Below, piece by piece: positions 1 through 6,222 of a stretch of DNA of 7,656 bases. The notes below the pieces were generated by a model, which did no database searches, was not told the origin of the DNA, and saw only the letters and a program-made list of their open reading frames with translations. Position 1 is the first letter of the stretch. Each line of letters starts with the position of its first letter. Source of the DNA: Syntrophaceae bacterium PtaB.Bin038 (GTDB taxonomy: Bacteria > Desulfobacterota > Syntrophia > Syntrophales > UBA2192); assembly GCA_002067855.1 (NCBI GenBank), contig MVQS01000349.1:1-7656 (forward strand), given 5' to 3'. The position numbers and the translations under genes were made by a program.

Positions 1-382
1 CGATCTCGCGGCCGCGGAAGAGCATGGAGATCTTCACCTTGTCCCCGTCCTCCAGGAACTCCTTGACCTTGCGGAGCTTGATCTCCCGGTCGTGCTCATC
101 GATCTTGGGCCGCAGGCGCATTTCCTTGATCTGGACGGCGGCCGCGCTCTTCCTCGCCACCTGCAGTTTCTTGCTCTGCTGGTAGCGGAACTTCCCGTAA
201 TCCATGATCCGGCACACGGGGGGGTTGGAATTCGGGGCGACCTCCACGAGGTCCATCCCCACCCGGCCCGCTTCCGCCAGGGCCTCGGCGATGGGCAAGA
301 TGCCGAGCTGCTTGCCTTCGAAGTCGATGACCCGCACCTGGGGCACTCTGATCCCCTGGTTGATCCGAAGATTTTTTTCTAT
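1..382 (-). CDS. infC: Translation initiation factor IF-3 (3' end outside window)
   Basis: IF-3 binds the 30S subunit, prevents premature 50S joining and checks the start codon and initiator tRNA. The 127 codons visible match the family. The N-terminal domain has NLRINQGIR at residues 4-12, LGILPIAEAL around 26-35 and DLVEVAPNSNPPVCRIMDYGKF around 44-65. The linker is rich in Lys, and the C-terminal domain begins with IKEMRLRPKIDEHD and runs to KVKISMLFRGREI at the edge. About 50 residues are missing. I place the start at ATA (382-380) because AGGAGG ends 6 nt upstream and the first residues (M-E-K-N-L-R-I-N) fit IF-3. An in-frame GTG at 406-404 would place the Shine-Dalgarno inside the gene. 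Rare start codons that let IF-3 repress its own synthesis are established for this gene (AUU in E. coli). The gene lies 55 nt after thrS, so co-transcription is likely. Confidence 0.96.
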   Translation of the reverse strand, partial: MEKNLRINQGIRVPQVRVIDFEGKQLGILPIAEALAEAGRVGMDLVEVAPNSNPPVCRIMDYGKFRYQQSKKLQVARKSAAAVQIKEMRLRPKIDEHDREIKLRKVKEFLEDGDKVKISMLFRGREI

Positions 383-394
383 TGGACACCTCCT
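380..394 (-). promoter_or_regulatory. infC ribosome binding site with AUA start codon
   Basis: On the minus strand AGGAGG (394-389) is followed by TGTCCA and then ATA (382-380), the first codon in the IF-3 frame. The spacing of 6 nt is near optimal. A strong SD paired with a poor start codon is the arrangement expected for IF-3 autoregulation. Translation from AUA here is inferred, not shown. Confidence 0.75.
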
Positions 395-437
395 GTCCGG
401 TGGCACTCTGCATCCCCGCTGAGGGGACGGGGTTTCG

Positions 438-2354
438 CTACTCGTAGCGGCTGCACTTCTCGCGGACGAGATCGACGAAGGCGTCGGCCGTCATGGCGCC
501 GAGGTTCTTGCCGTCGCGCTGCCTGGGCGAGATCGTCCCCGAGGCGACTTCCTTGTCCCCGATGACCAGCATGTAGGGCACCTTCTGGAGCTGCGCGGCG
601 CGGATCTTGTGCCCCAGCTTCTCGTTCTTGAAATCCTTCTCCACGCGCAGGCCCACGTCGAGCAGCTTGCGGTAGACCTCTTCGCCGTATGGGATCTGGC
701 TGTCCGTCACCGTGACGAGCACGGCCTGCACGGGGGCCAGCCACACCGGGAACGCCCCGGCGTAGTGCTCGATCAGGACCCCGATGAACCGTTCGATGGA
801 TCCCAGGATGACCCGGTGGAGCATGACGGGGCGGTGGCGCTCGCCGTCGGCCCCCACGAAGTGCAGGTCGAAGCGCTCGGGCAGGGCGAAGTCGCACTGG
901 ATCGTGGCGCACTGCCACTTGCGCTTCAGGGCGTCCTTGAGCTTGAAATCGATCTTCGGCCCGTAAAACGCGCCGTCGCCCTCGTTGATGTCGTAGGGCA
1001 TCCTGTTGTCCTTCAGGGACTGCTCGAGGGCCTCCGTCGCCATCTCCCAGTCCTTGTCGCTGCCGATGGAGTTCGCGGGCCTCGTGCTCAGCTCCACCTC
1101 GTACTCGAAGCCGAAGATGCCCATGGCGTACTTGACGAAATCGGCGATGGCCAGGATCTCCGCGTTGAGCTGATCGGGTGTGCAGAGAATGTGGGCGTCG
1201 TCCTGGGTGAACTGTCGCACGCGGGTCAGGCCGTGCAGCACGCCCGTCTTCTCGTGGCGGTGCACGGTGCCCAGTTCGAAGTATCGCAGGGGCAGGTCCC
1301 GGTAGCTGCGGATCTTGGACTTGTAGATCATCATGTGGGAGAGGCAGTTCATGGGCTTGATCCCGTAGCCCTGGTCCTCCACCTCGGTGAAGTACATGGA
1401 CTCCTTGTAGTGGTCCATGTGCCCCGAGCGGATCCACATGTGGTCCCGCAGGATCTGGGGTCCCATCACGATGTCGTAGCCCCGCTTGAAGTGCTCCTTG
1501 CGCTCCCAGTCCTCGATGATGGTGCGAAGCATGGCCCCCTTGGGGTGCCAGATGATGAGCCCCGGGCCCACTTCCTCGTTGATCTGGAAGAGGTCCAGCT
1601 CCCTGCCCAGCTTGCGGTGGTCGCGGCGCTTGGCCTCCTCGATGAAGGAGAGATACTCCTCCATCTGCTTGGGGGTCGCAAAGCCCGTCCCGTAGATGCG
1701 CTGGAGCATCTTGTTGTGCTCGTCGCCGCGCCAGTAGGCGCCCGCCACGTTGAGGAGCTTGAAGGCCTTGATCTTGCCCGTCGTGGGGATGTGCGGCCCG
1801 CGGCACAGGTCCGTGAAGCCGCCCTGCGTGTAGAGGCTCACCGTCTTGACGTCGGCGGGAAGGTCGTTGATCAGTTCCACCTTGTAGGGCTCGCCCTTCT
1901 TCTTGAAGAGCTCGACCGCCTCTTCCCGGCTCACCTCGCGGCGCGTGAACGGCTCGTCCTTGGCGGCGATCTCGGCCATCCGCTCTTCGATCTTCTTCAG
2001 GTCCTCGGGCGTGAAGGTCGACTCGTAGTCGAAATCGTAGTAGAAGCCGTCCTCGATGGAGGGGCCGATCGTGACCTTGACGTTCGGGAACAGCTGCTGG
2101 ACCGCTTCGGCCATGACATGGGAGATGCTGTGGCGCAGCACGCCGACACCCTCCGGGGTGTTGATATCCACGGCCTCGATGGTCCCGTTCTCCGTCACAG
2201 GGCTCGCGAGGTCGATCATCCGGTCGTTGAGCTTCGCGGCCACGGCATCGCGGGCGGCCTCCTTCTTCCAGGCGGCCAGGATCTCCCCTGCGGCCATTCC
2301 TGCCTCGAAGGACTTCCGGGTATTATCCGGGTATTGGATGTCGATCTTGCTCAT
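438..2354 (-). CDS. thrS: Threonyl-tRNA synthetase
   Basis: The enzyme charges tRNA-Thr with threonine in the cytoplasm and hydrolyses mischarged Ser-tRNA-Thr. Its 638 residues match the usual full-length bacterial form. The domains in order are TGS (about 1-62), the editing domain, the class II catalytic core (about 245-535) and a C-terminal anticodon-binding domain from about 540 (WLAPVQ onward). The editing domain has the HxxxH pair at H75/H79 and DLCRGPH with C184 and H188. The zinc ligands expected from the E. coli enzyme are present: C337 (in MNCLSH), H388 (in DDAH) and H513 (in MLHR). WQCATIQ at 480-486 belongs to the core. The common MNCPGH reads MNCLSH here, but the ligand Cys and the His are kept. 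The ATG start at 2354 has GGGGA about 7 nt upstream. The gene follows tRNA-Val and its terminator after a leader of about 95 nt, and precedes infC in the widespread thrS-infC order. Confidence 0.98.
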   Translation of the reverse strand: MSKIDIQYPDNTRKSFEAGMAAGEILAAWKKEAARDAVAAKLNDRMIDLASPVTENGTIEAVDINTPEGVGVLRHSISHVMAEAVQQLFPNVKVTIGPSIEDGFYYDFDYESTFTPEDLKKIEERMAEIAAKDEPFTRREVSREEAVELFKKKGEPYKVELINDLPADVKTVSLYTQGGFTDLCRGPHIPTTGKIKAFKLLNVAGAYWRGDEHNKMLQRIYGTGFATPKQMEEYLSFIEEAKRRDHRKLGRELDLFQINEEVGPGLIIWHPKGAMLRTIIEDWERKEHFKRGYDIVMGPQILRDHMWIRSGHMDHYKESMYFTEVEDQGYGIKPMNCLSHMMIYKSKIRSYRDLPLRYFELGTVHRHEKTGVLHGLTRVRQFTQDDAHILCTPDQLNAEILAIADFVKYAMGIFGFEYEVELSTRPANSIGSDKDWEMATEALEQSLKDNRMPYDINEGDGAFYGPKIDFKLKDALKRKWQCATIQCDFALPERFDLHFVGADGERHRPVMLHRVILGSIERFIGVLIEHYAGAFPVWLAPVQAVLVTVTDSQIPYGEEVYRKLLDVGLRVEKDFKNEKLGHKIRAAQLQKVPYMLVIGDKEVASGTISPRQRDGKNLGAMTADAFVDLVREKCSRYE

Positions 2355-2426
2355 TGGGCGATCCCCGATTCTCCCCCCTCAACGGCCCGTGCGAAGCCGG
2401 TCCGGTCATGGAAGAAGAACGTGTTG

Positions 2427-2442
2427 AAAACCTACGGGTTTT
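2427..2442 (-). other. Short stem-loop in the thrS leader
   Basis: A perfect 6-bp inverted repeat AAAACC/GGTTTT encloses a 4-nt loop. Read on the plus strand the loop is the stable C(UACG)G tetraloop type; in the thrS-sense RNA it is CGUA. It lies about 70 nt upstream of the thrS start and just after the tRNA terminator. It could be a leader element or an extra terminator. I see no T-box or other known thrS control motif around it. Confidence 0.4.
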
Positions 2443-2450
2443 AATTAAGA

Positions 2451-2486
2451 AAGGGCACCAACGCTGCGGCGTGCCGTGATGCCCTT
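2451..2486 (-). terminator. Probable intrinsic terminator after tRNA-Val
   Basis: In the minus-strand RNA the arms AAGGGCAUCA and UGGUGCCCUU pair over 10 bp with one G-U pair. Two more G-C pairs form inside after a 2x2 mismatch, giving an 8-nt apical loop. The right arm is followed by UCUUAAUU, a moderately U-rich tail. It begins 21 nt beyond the tRNA 3' end, after an additional T8 run (2495-2502). The position fits termination of the tRNA transcript before thrS. The tail is not a pure U tract, so efficiency is uncertain. Confidence 0.6.
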
Positions 2487-2507
2487 CGCCTCAGAAAAAA
2501 AATTTAA

Positions 2508-2582
2508 TGGTAGGCACGCAGGGATTTGAACCCTGGACATCCACCGCGTCAAGATGGCGCTCTCCCCCTGAGCTACGTGCCT
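2508..2582 (-). tRNA. tRNA-Val, anticodon GAC
   Basis: A full 75-nt cloverleaf can be folded by eye. The acceptor stem is AGGCACG/CGTGCCT, followed by T8-A9. The D-arm is GCTC-AGGGGGA-GAGC. The anticodon arm is CCATC-TTGACGC-GGTGG, with one T-G pair. The variable loop is ATGTC and the T-arm is CAGGG-TTCAAAT-CCCTG. Discriminator A and an encoded CCA complete the 3' end. Anticodon GAC reads the valine codon GUC (and GUU by wobble), and A73 fits a valine tRNA. It sits alone between pgsA and thrS, with its own apparent promoter and terminator. Confidence 0.95.
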
Positions 2583-2592
2583 GTTTCCATGC

Positions 2593-2620
2593 ATCATAAA
2601 AAGCGGGTATTGATTAACAA
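2593..2620 (-). promoter_or_regulatory. Candidate sigma-70 promoter for tRNA-Val
   Basis: On the minus strand TTGTTA (2620-2615, 4 of 6 matches to the -35 consensus) is separated by 16 bp from TATGAT (2598-2593, 5 of 6 matches to the -10). Transcription would start about 4 nt before the tRNA 5' end at 2582, typical of stable RNA genes. A perfect TTGACA at 2639-2634 lies further up but has no good -10 at the right distance. Confidence 0.5.
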
Positions 2621-2646
2621 GAAAATGCAATGATGTCAAGACAAAA

Positions 2647-3207
2647 TCACGTTTTTTCCGGACCGGCGCCCCCGCCCCCGATGAGCTTCATGCCCCTGAG
2701 AATGTAATCCCCGCCCGAGATCACGGTGAAGGCGGCCGTGAGCCAGCACAGGACCGAAAAGGCCTCGCGAACGCTCTTTCCCGTGTCCCCGACCTTTAGC
2801 ACGAGGGCGAAGAAAATGGAGGCCAGTTGAAGGGTTGTATTGATTTTGCTGACGTAGGACGGATTGATCTCGAGATCGACGGACATGAGCGTGAGCACCA
2901 GGATCCCGCCCAGGATGATGCAGTCGCGGCTGATGACCACCACGGCAAGCCAGCCGGGCACCGCCCCGATGATGGCCAGGGTGGTGAACATGCTGATCAC
3001 GAGCGCCTTGTCGGCCACCGGGTCGAGGTAAGCCCCCACGACGGTCTTCTGGTTGAGGATACGGGCCAGGAGCCCGTCCAGACCGTCCGTCACCCCGGCG
3101 ATGACGAAGCACACCAGGGCTTTCGCATACTGGCCCTGGATCAGCAGGATGACGATGACCGGTACGAGAACGATCCGGAGGACGGTAAGGGCATTGGGAA
3201 TGTTCAC
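2647..3207 (-). CDS. pgsA: CDP-diacylglycerol--glycerol-3-phosphate 3-phosphatidyltransferase (phosphatidylglycerophosphate synthase)
   Basis: This inner-membrane enzyme transfers a phosphatidyl group from CDP-diacylglycerol to glycerol 3-phosphate, the committed step to phosphatidylglycerol and cardiolipin. The 186 residues show the CDP-alcohol phosphotransferase signature complete: D41, D44-G45, A48-R49, G58, D62 and D66. The N-terminus (M-N-I-P-N-A-L-T-V-L-R) is typical of PgsA, as is SRD around 93-95. Several hydrophobic helices follow, for example 12-24, 70-92, 97-108 and 127-138. I chose the GTG at 3207, which has AGGGGA 7 nt upstream and gives the usual length. An ATG at 3255 would add 16 unconserved residues. 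A related CDP-alcohol transferase acting on another alcohol cannot be fully excluded, but PgsA is the best fit. It is the last protein gene before the tRNA. Confidence 0.93.
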   Translation of the reverse strand: MNIPNALTVLRIVLVPVIVILLIQGQYAKALVCFVIAGVTDGLDGLLARILNQKTVVGAYLDPVADKALVISMFTTLAIIGAVPGWLAVVVISRDCIILGGILVLTLMSVDLEINPSYVSKINTTLQLASIFFALVLKVGDTGKSVREAFSVLCWLTAAFTVISGGDYILRGMKLIGGGGAGPEKT

Positions 3208-3354
3208 GGCTCGGTCCCCTTCTCGGACCTCGTTGAGTCTCGTGTTTGATGGCACGCGCTTCTGTCGCCCTTATCCGATGCCGCTCACAGGGGACCGGCA
3301 GGCTCAAGGATAGAGGTTCCGATGAGTCCCCCGTTCCTCGGACCTCGAACCTTC
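3208..3354 (-). other. Spacer between the lipoprotein gene and pgsA, with an 11-bp direct repeat
   Basis: This 147-bp non-coding gap holds two exact minus-strand copies of CGAGGTCCGAG, at 3347-3337 and 3232-3222. Each is followed by a similar G-rich stretch (GGGGGAC and GGGGAC), so about 20 bp are loosely duplicated. The second copy runs into the pgsA ribosome binding site. I see no convincing promoter or terminator. Confidence 0.5.
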
Positions 3355-3999
3355 TCAGCGCATTCCCGGCCCGTCGGGGATTTTTTCGACGGCCTGCTTC
3401 ACCGCTGCATAGACCACATCCTCGAAAATCTTCGTCGAGCCCAGTTCGAGGCTGTTCCTCGTGACCCCGTAGTCGCGGTCCTTCGCATGGGACTCGTACT
3501 TCCAGATCGTGTCGCCCGTCTTGGCGTCCCTGAGCTCGAAGAGGGCCCTGACGTTCACAGGCGCATAGACGTAGCGGTACGTCGTGTCCGCCTCGAGGAG
3601 CGTCGTGTACATGACGGCGTCGGCGCCGAGCATGCCCCCGATGACCTCGGGCCGGACCGCCGTGCCCGGGGCGTGGCCTTCCCGATTCCGGATGTCGGAC
3701 AGCGCCGCGTCGACCAGTTCGAAGGGGATTTTCGGGTACCCCTTGAAATAGAGTTCCTGGACGAGCTTCTCCCGGACCATCTTCGCCGCATCGGCGCTTC
3801 CGGCCCTGATGTCGACGGGCATCACGGCGATCATCTTCACCCCGAGGCCGGGGGTCGCCGGCGCGGATTCTTCCTCGGCCCTGGATACGAAGGGCAATTC
3901 CTTGATCAGCGGGATCTTCGCCATCGTCGAACACCCCTGCAGGAATGCCGCCCCGAGGATCAGGAGGCAGACAAAACCGATCGACCTTGGATTAATCAC
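3355..3999 (-). CDS. Putative lipoprotein, resembling GNA1162/DUF799 family
   Basis: The 214-residue protein begins with a lipoprotein signal: hydrophobic segment about 7-20, then a lipobox-like L-Q-G-C with the acceptor at C23. The mature part starts with a loose linker (24-52) and then a compact alpha/beta domain. MIAVMPVDIR (56-65) is a likely first strand, followed by the helix AAKMVREKLVQEL and FKGYPKIPFELVD. LGADAVMYTTLLEAD (about 124-138) and VRALFELRDAKTGDTIWKYE (150-169) resemble the 'GADAV' strand and 'D..TG..iW' turn of GNA1162/DUF799 and CsgG/LpoB-type lipoproteins. Function is unknown; such proteins are usually surface or periplasmic assembly partners. The GTG start at 3999 lies behind AAAGGGGGG. 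GTGATTAA overlaps the stop of the upstream gene by 8 nt, pointing to coupled translation. The family name is a recollection from sequence pattern and needs a profile search. Confidence 0.7.
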   Translation of the reverse strand: MINPRSIGFVCLLILGAAFLQGCSTMAKIPLIKELPFVSRAEEESAPATPGLGVKMIAVMPVDIRAGSADAAKMVREKLVQELYFKGYPKIPFELVDAALSDIRNREGHAPGTAVRPEVIGGMLGADAVMYTTLLEADTTYRYVYAPVNVRALFELRDAKTGDTIWKYESHAKDRDYGVTRNSLELGSTKIFEDVVYAAVKQAVEKIPDGPGMR

Positions 4000-4714
4000 G
4001 GGACCCCCCTTTGCCGTTGAACGTTGCAACGATCGCCTGCGCATCGGACTGGACGATGCGCAGCGCCGCTCCCTTGAACCTCCGCTTCGACAGTTCCCGG
4101 GCGATTGCGGCTGCGCTCTCCGATGACTGGATACGCCACTCGGTGAGGCCCGGAGCGATGGAAACGGCAGCGACGCTCTGCACCCCGGGGATGCCGGAGA
4201 CAAGGTCCCGGAACGCGAGGTAATCGTGATGGCCGGCGAAGGTTCCACGAACGGCCAGGACGAACCGGTGCTCCCCGCCCCGGAGCGCCTCCGCCTTCCC
4301 GGCCGGCACGCCGTGTCGGCGCAGATCCTCCTTCAGCCCGGCCGCGTCCACGGTGGCGGCGATCTTCACCGCGTAGGCCCCGTCCTGCTCCGCCTCCCGA
4401 AGGATGCGGAACCGGACGATGTAGCGCTCGGTCGACGGGTAGATCTTCTCGCTGAGGACGGTCTTCATACCGGACAGGACGTCCGGAGGTGCGGACGCAG
4501 CGATCACCGTTTCCACGGCGCTCCGGAGCGCCTGAGAAAGGGCAAGATCGCGGGCCTGGGCCAGGTTGCCGCCCTGAATCGCGGCGACGCCGTCGGCCTC
4601 GACGCTTTGCTGTTCCATGGCCGGTGCCTCGAAAGGCCCGGGCAGAAAGAGCAACAGGAGGCAACCGACGAAGATCGCCCGAAGGGCGGGGCGTTCAGGC
4701 TTACGGCGATTCAT
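3992..4714 (-). CDS. Secreted protein with FlgT-N-like domain, function unknown
   Basis: The 240-residue protein has a Sec signal peptide: basic start (MNRRK...), hydrophobic core about 13-28, and a possible A-P-A cleavage near 30-32. Residues 37-128 (VEADGVAAI, then AQARDLALSQALRSAVE, then YIVRFRILRE and YAVKIAATVD) follow the pattern of the N-terminal domain of the flagellar H-ring protein FlgT and other periplasmic 'ancillary' proteins. Residues about 148-232 form a second alpha/beta unit (FVLAVRGT, DYLAFRDLVSGIPGV, ATFNGKG). That unit recalls the C-terminal half of DUF2066 proteins. No flagellar gene is nearby, so FlgT function should not be assumed. The ATG at 4714 overlaps the upstream gene by 14 nt, and its SD is weak, consistent with translational coupling. 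The downstream gene overlaps by 8 nt. Confidence 0.72.
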   Translation of the reverse strand: MNRRKPERPALRAIFVGCLLLLFLPGPFEAPAMEQQSVEADGVAAIQGGNLAQARDLALSQALRSAVETVIAASAPPDVLSGMKTVLSEKIYPSTERYIVRFRILREAEQDGAYAVKIAATVDAAGLKEDLRRHGVPAGKAEALRGGEHRFVLAVRGTFAGHHDYLAFRDLVSGIPGVQSVAAVSIAPGLTEWRIQSSESAAAIARELSKRRFKGAALRIVQSDAQAIVATFNGKGGSRD

Positions 4715-4952
4715 CTGCCGACTTCTTGAGGTTCTCGATCTCCTCGCGGATAATCCGTTCCGCGATCGCCGGGAATTGCTCCCGCGCGACCCGTTCCGCG
4801 ATTTCTGCGACCTTCCTCATGATCTCGTCCTGCAGCCGGCCGCCGACGATGGCATCGATCCGGGGCTCCTCGACGACATCCCGAAGCTCGTACACCTTGA
4901 TCTTCGGATCCCGAACCGGCTCCGGCACCGCGTTGCTGATCTTTTCGCTCAA
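4701..4952 (-). CDS. Small charged helical protein, unknown function
   Basis: I do not recognise this gene firmly. From the TTG at 4952 it encodes 83 residues. The N-terminal half is extended (about 1-38, with DPKIKVYELRDVVEEP). The C-terminal half (about 39-77) is a long amphipathic helix ending in FPAIAERIIREEIENLKK. That ending resembles helical C-termini such as that of PopZ/DUF2497 proteins and some deltaproteobacterial regulators, but the resemblance is too short to name it. There is no signal peptide or membrane segment, so it is probably cytoplasmic. The TTG is preferred because AAAGGGGAG ends 6 nt upstream. GTG codons at 4979 and 5057 are alternative starts and would add low-complexity Gly/Arg sequence. 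Its end overlaps the FlgT-N-like gene by 14 nt, so it is the first gene of that cluster. Confidence 0.6.
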   Translation of the reverse strand: MSEKISNAVPEPVRDPKIKVYELRDVVEEPRIDAIVGGRLQDEIMRKVAEIAERVAREQFPAIAERIIREEIENLKKSADESP

Positions 4953-5103
4953 TCCCGGCTCCCCTTTCCCTCTTTCCACCGATCCACCCTTGGCGCGCCG
5001 GCCCACTTCCCCGGGCCGCGAACCCGCCCCGCCGCTTTCCTGCCGATGCAGTATCACACCTCCCCGGCGTCTTCAACCCTTTTTGCCAAACAAAACGACG
5101 AAA

Positions 5104-5135
5104 GAAGTTAAGAAGTTGAGAACGTCAGAAGGCTG
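5104..5135 (+). repeat. Degenerate octamer array A1 (GAAGNNNN)
   Basis: Four contiguous 8-nt units read GAAGTTAA, GAAGTTGA, GAACGTCA and GAAGGCTG on the plus strand. The two first units differ at one position. The block is purine-biased and non-coding. It faces array A2 on the other strand. Confidence 0.6.
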
Positions 5136-5180
5136 AATTCACTGTAAGGCCGACTGTCTGCTACCCGCTTGTCCGACTTG

Positions 5181-5220
5181 TTTATCCTCTCCCCCTCTCA
5201 CCTTCTTACCCTGTTACCCT
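5181..5220 (-). repeat. Degenerate octamer array A2 (AGGGTAAN)
   Basis: Read on the minus strand, five contiguous 8-nt units are AGGGTAAC, AGGGTAAG, AAGGTGAG, AGGGGGAG and AGGATAAA. They lie directly after the rsmI stop codon. The unit differs from A1 but the period is the same. Confidence 0.6.
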
Positions 5221-5228
5221 CTTACGAA

Positions 5229-6095
5229 CTACTCACCCTCTCGCCGAGAAGCCCTGAGCCTGACCACGAGGTCGTAGACCCGCTTCCGGGGCAGATCCAG
5301 TTCGGCGGCGATTCTCGACGCAAGGTCCTTCGTGGAGAGGTCTTCCCTTTCCTCGAGACGCCTCACCCACTGTTCGATCTCTTCATCCCCGGCCGGGGCT
5401 TTTTCGCCCGCCCCCTGCACCAGGAGCGTGATCTCCCCCCTGATGTCGGCCCCCTCCATCTCCGCGAGCACGCCGCTGACGGGACCCCGTTTGATTTCCT
5501 CGAAGACCTTCGTCAGCTCCCGGGTCACGGCGACCTGCCGATCGCCCAGGACGTCCCGTATGTCCCGCAGGGACTCGACAGCCCGCCTCGGCGACTCGTA
5601 GAAGACGAGGGTCGCGGGGAGGTCCCTCAACCCGCGGAGAAACGACTGTCTCCGGGAGGACGTGCCCGGCAGGAAGCCGAAGAAGGCGAACCGGTCCGTC
5701 GGCAGCCCCGCAACGGTGAGGGCCGCGATGACGGCGGAGGGGCCGGGCACCGGTACGACGGGGACGCGGGCCTCGATGGCCAGACGGACGAGACTGTAGC
5801 CCGGATCGGAGATCAGGGGCGTGCCCGCATCGGACACATAGGCGATCGACAGGCCCTCCGCCAGCTTTCCGACCAGGACCCCGCCTTTCTTCCGCTCGAT
5901 CTCGTCGTAGAGGCTCGTGACGGCCGTTTCGATCCCGTAGTGCGCGAGAAGGACCCTCGTGCGCCGCGTGTCCTCGCAGGCAATGAGGGCGACCTCTTTC
6001 AGGATCCGGATCGCGCGAAGCGTGATGTCCTCGAGGTTCCCGATAGGGGTCGAGACGAGATAGAGTGTACCTTTCTTCGCTTGCCTGTCGCTCAT
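5229..6095 (-). CDS. rsmI: 16S rRNA (cytidine1402-2'-O)-methyltransferase
   Basis: RsmI uses S-adenosylmethionine to methylate the 2'-OH of C1402 in the decoding centre of 16S rRNA. The 288 residues contain the family's landmarks in order: LYLVSTPIGNLEDIT (11-25), CEDTRRT (40-46), SDAGTPLISDPG (88-99), VPGPSA (116-121), FFGFLP (138-143) and FYESPRR (165-171). These belong to the tetrapyrrole (corrin/porphyrin) methylase fold. The tail from about 235, including LSTKDLASRIAAELDLPRKR, matches the small helical C-terminal domain of RsmI. I chose ATG at 6095, 9 residues before the first conserved strand. A TTG at 6113 would add six residues, and neither start has a strong SD. It stands alone between two octamer-bearing spacers. 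Confidence 0.96.
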   Translation of the reverse strand: MSDRQAKKGTLYLVSTPIGNLEDITLRAIRILKEVALIACEDTRRTRVLLAHYGIETAVTSLYDEIERKKGGVLVGKLAEGLSIAYVSDAGTPLISDPGYSLVRLAIEARVPVVPVPGPSAVIAALTVAGLPTDRFAFFGFLPGTSSRRQSFLRGLRDLPATLVFYESPRRAVESLRDIRDVLGDRQVAVTRELTKVFEEIKRGPVSGVLAEMEGADIRGEITLLVQGAGEKAPAGDEEIEQWVRRLEEREDLSTKDLASRIAAELDLPRKRVYDLVVRLRASRREGE

Positions 6096-6222
6096 CTTAC
6101 ATTCTTCAGGCAATGCAAGCCGGTTCTTGGGGTCTCGGGAACCGTGAGGAGACGGACGTTTAGAAAATAGGAGGTCATAAAGCGCGGAGCGTCCCGCAGC
6201 GCCCCATCCGTGAGGGCGTTAC

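Larger units (their letters stand above)
4953..5228. other. 276-bp spacer between rsmI and the envelope cluster
   Basis: No gene is convincing here apart from possible longer starts of the small protein. The spacer contains two octamer arrays, listed separately. Near its left end a weak minus-strand promoter can be imagined: TTGAAG at 5076-5071 and GATACT at 5055-5050, with TG just before the -10. The 15-bp gap is short, so I do not call it. Confidence 0.5.

Noticed and set aside
96..413. ATG-led 105-codon frame across the infC start, in another frame
   Set aside because: Its sequence is the shifted frame of IF-3. It would matter only if the A7 run were mis-sequenced, which is noted under the infC finding.
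379..1806. 475-codon minus-strand frame inside thrS
   Set aside because: It is the alternate frame of thrS on the same strand, Arg/His/Gly/Pro-rich and without motifs.
609..2444. 611-codon open frame on the plus strand opposite thrS
   Set aside because: It is the antisense shadow of a clear, full-length thrS in GC-rich DNA. The product is low-complexity (Val/Leu/Asp/His-rich) with no family motif, and no SD is evident.
2355..2507. T-box or tRNA-Thr-mimic leader upstream of thrS
   Set aside because: The conserved T-box core and a credible specifier loop are missing. The hairpins seen are better explained as a terminator and a simple stem-loop.
2636..3934. 432-codon minus-strand frame over pgsA and the lipoprotein gene
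   Set aside because: It crosses two well-supported genes in the wrong frame and has shadow-like Arg/Gly composition.
5050..5076. Promoter for the small-protein gene (TTGAAG ... GATACT)
   Set aside because: The gap between boxes is only 15 bp and the -10 match is partial, so it is too weak to list.
5169..6170. 333-codon open frame on the plus strand opposite rsmI
   Set aside because: RsmI motifs are complete on the other strand. This frame is rich in Arg/Asp/Pro, has no recognisable domain, and starts in the octamer spacer.
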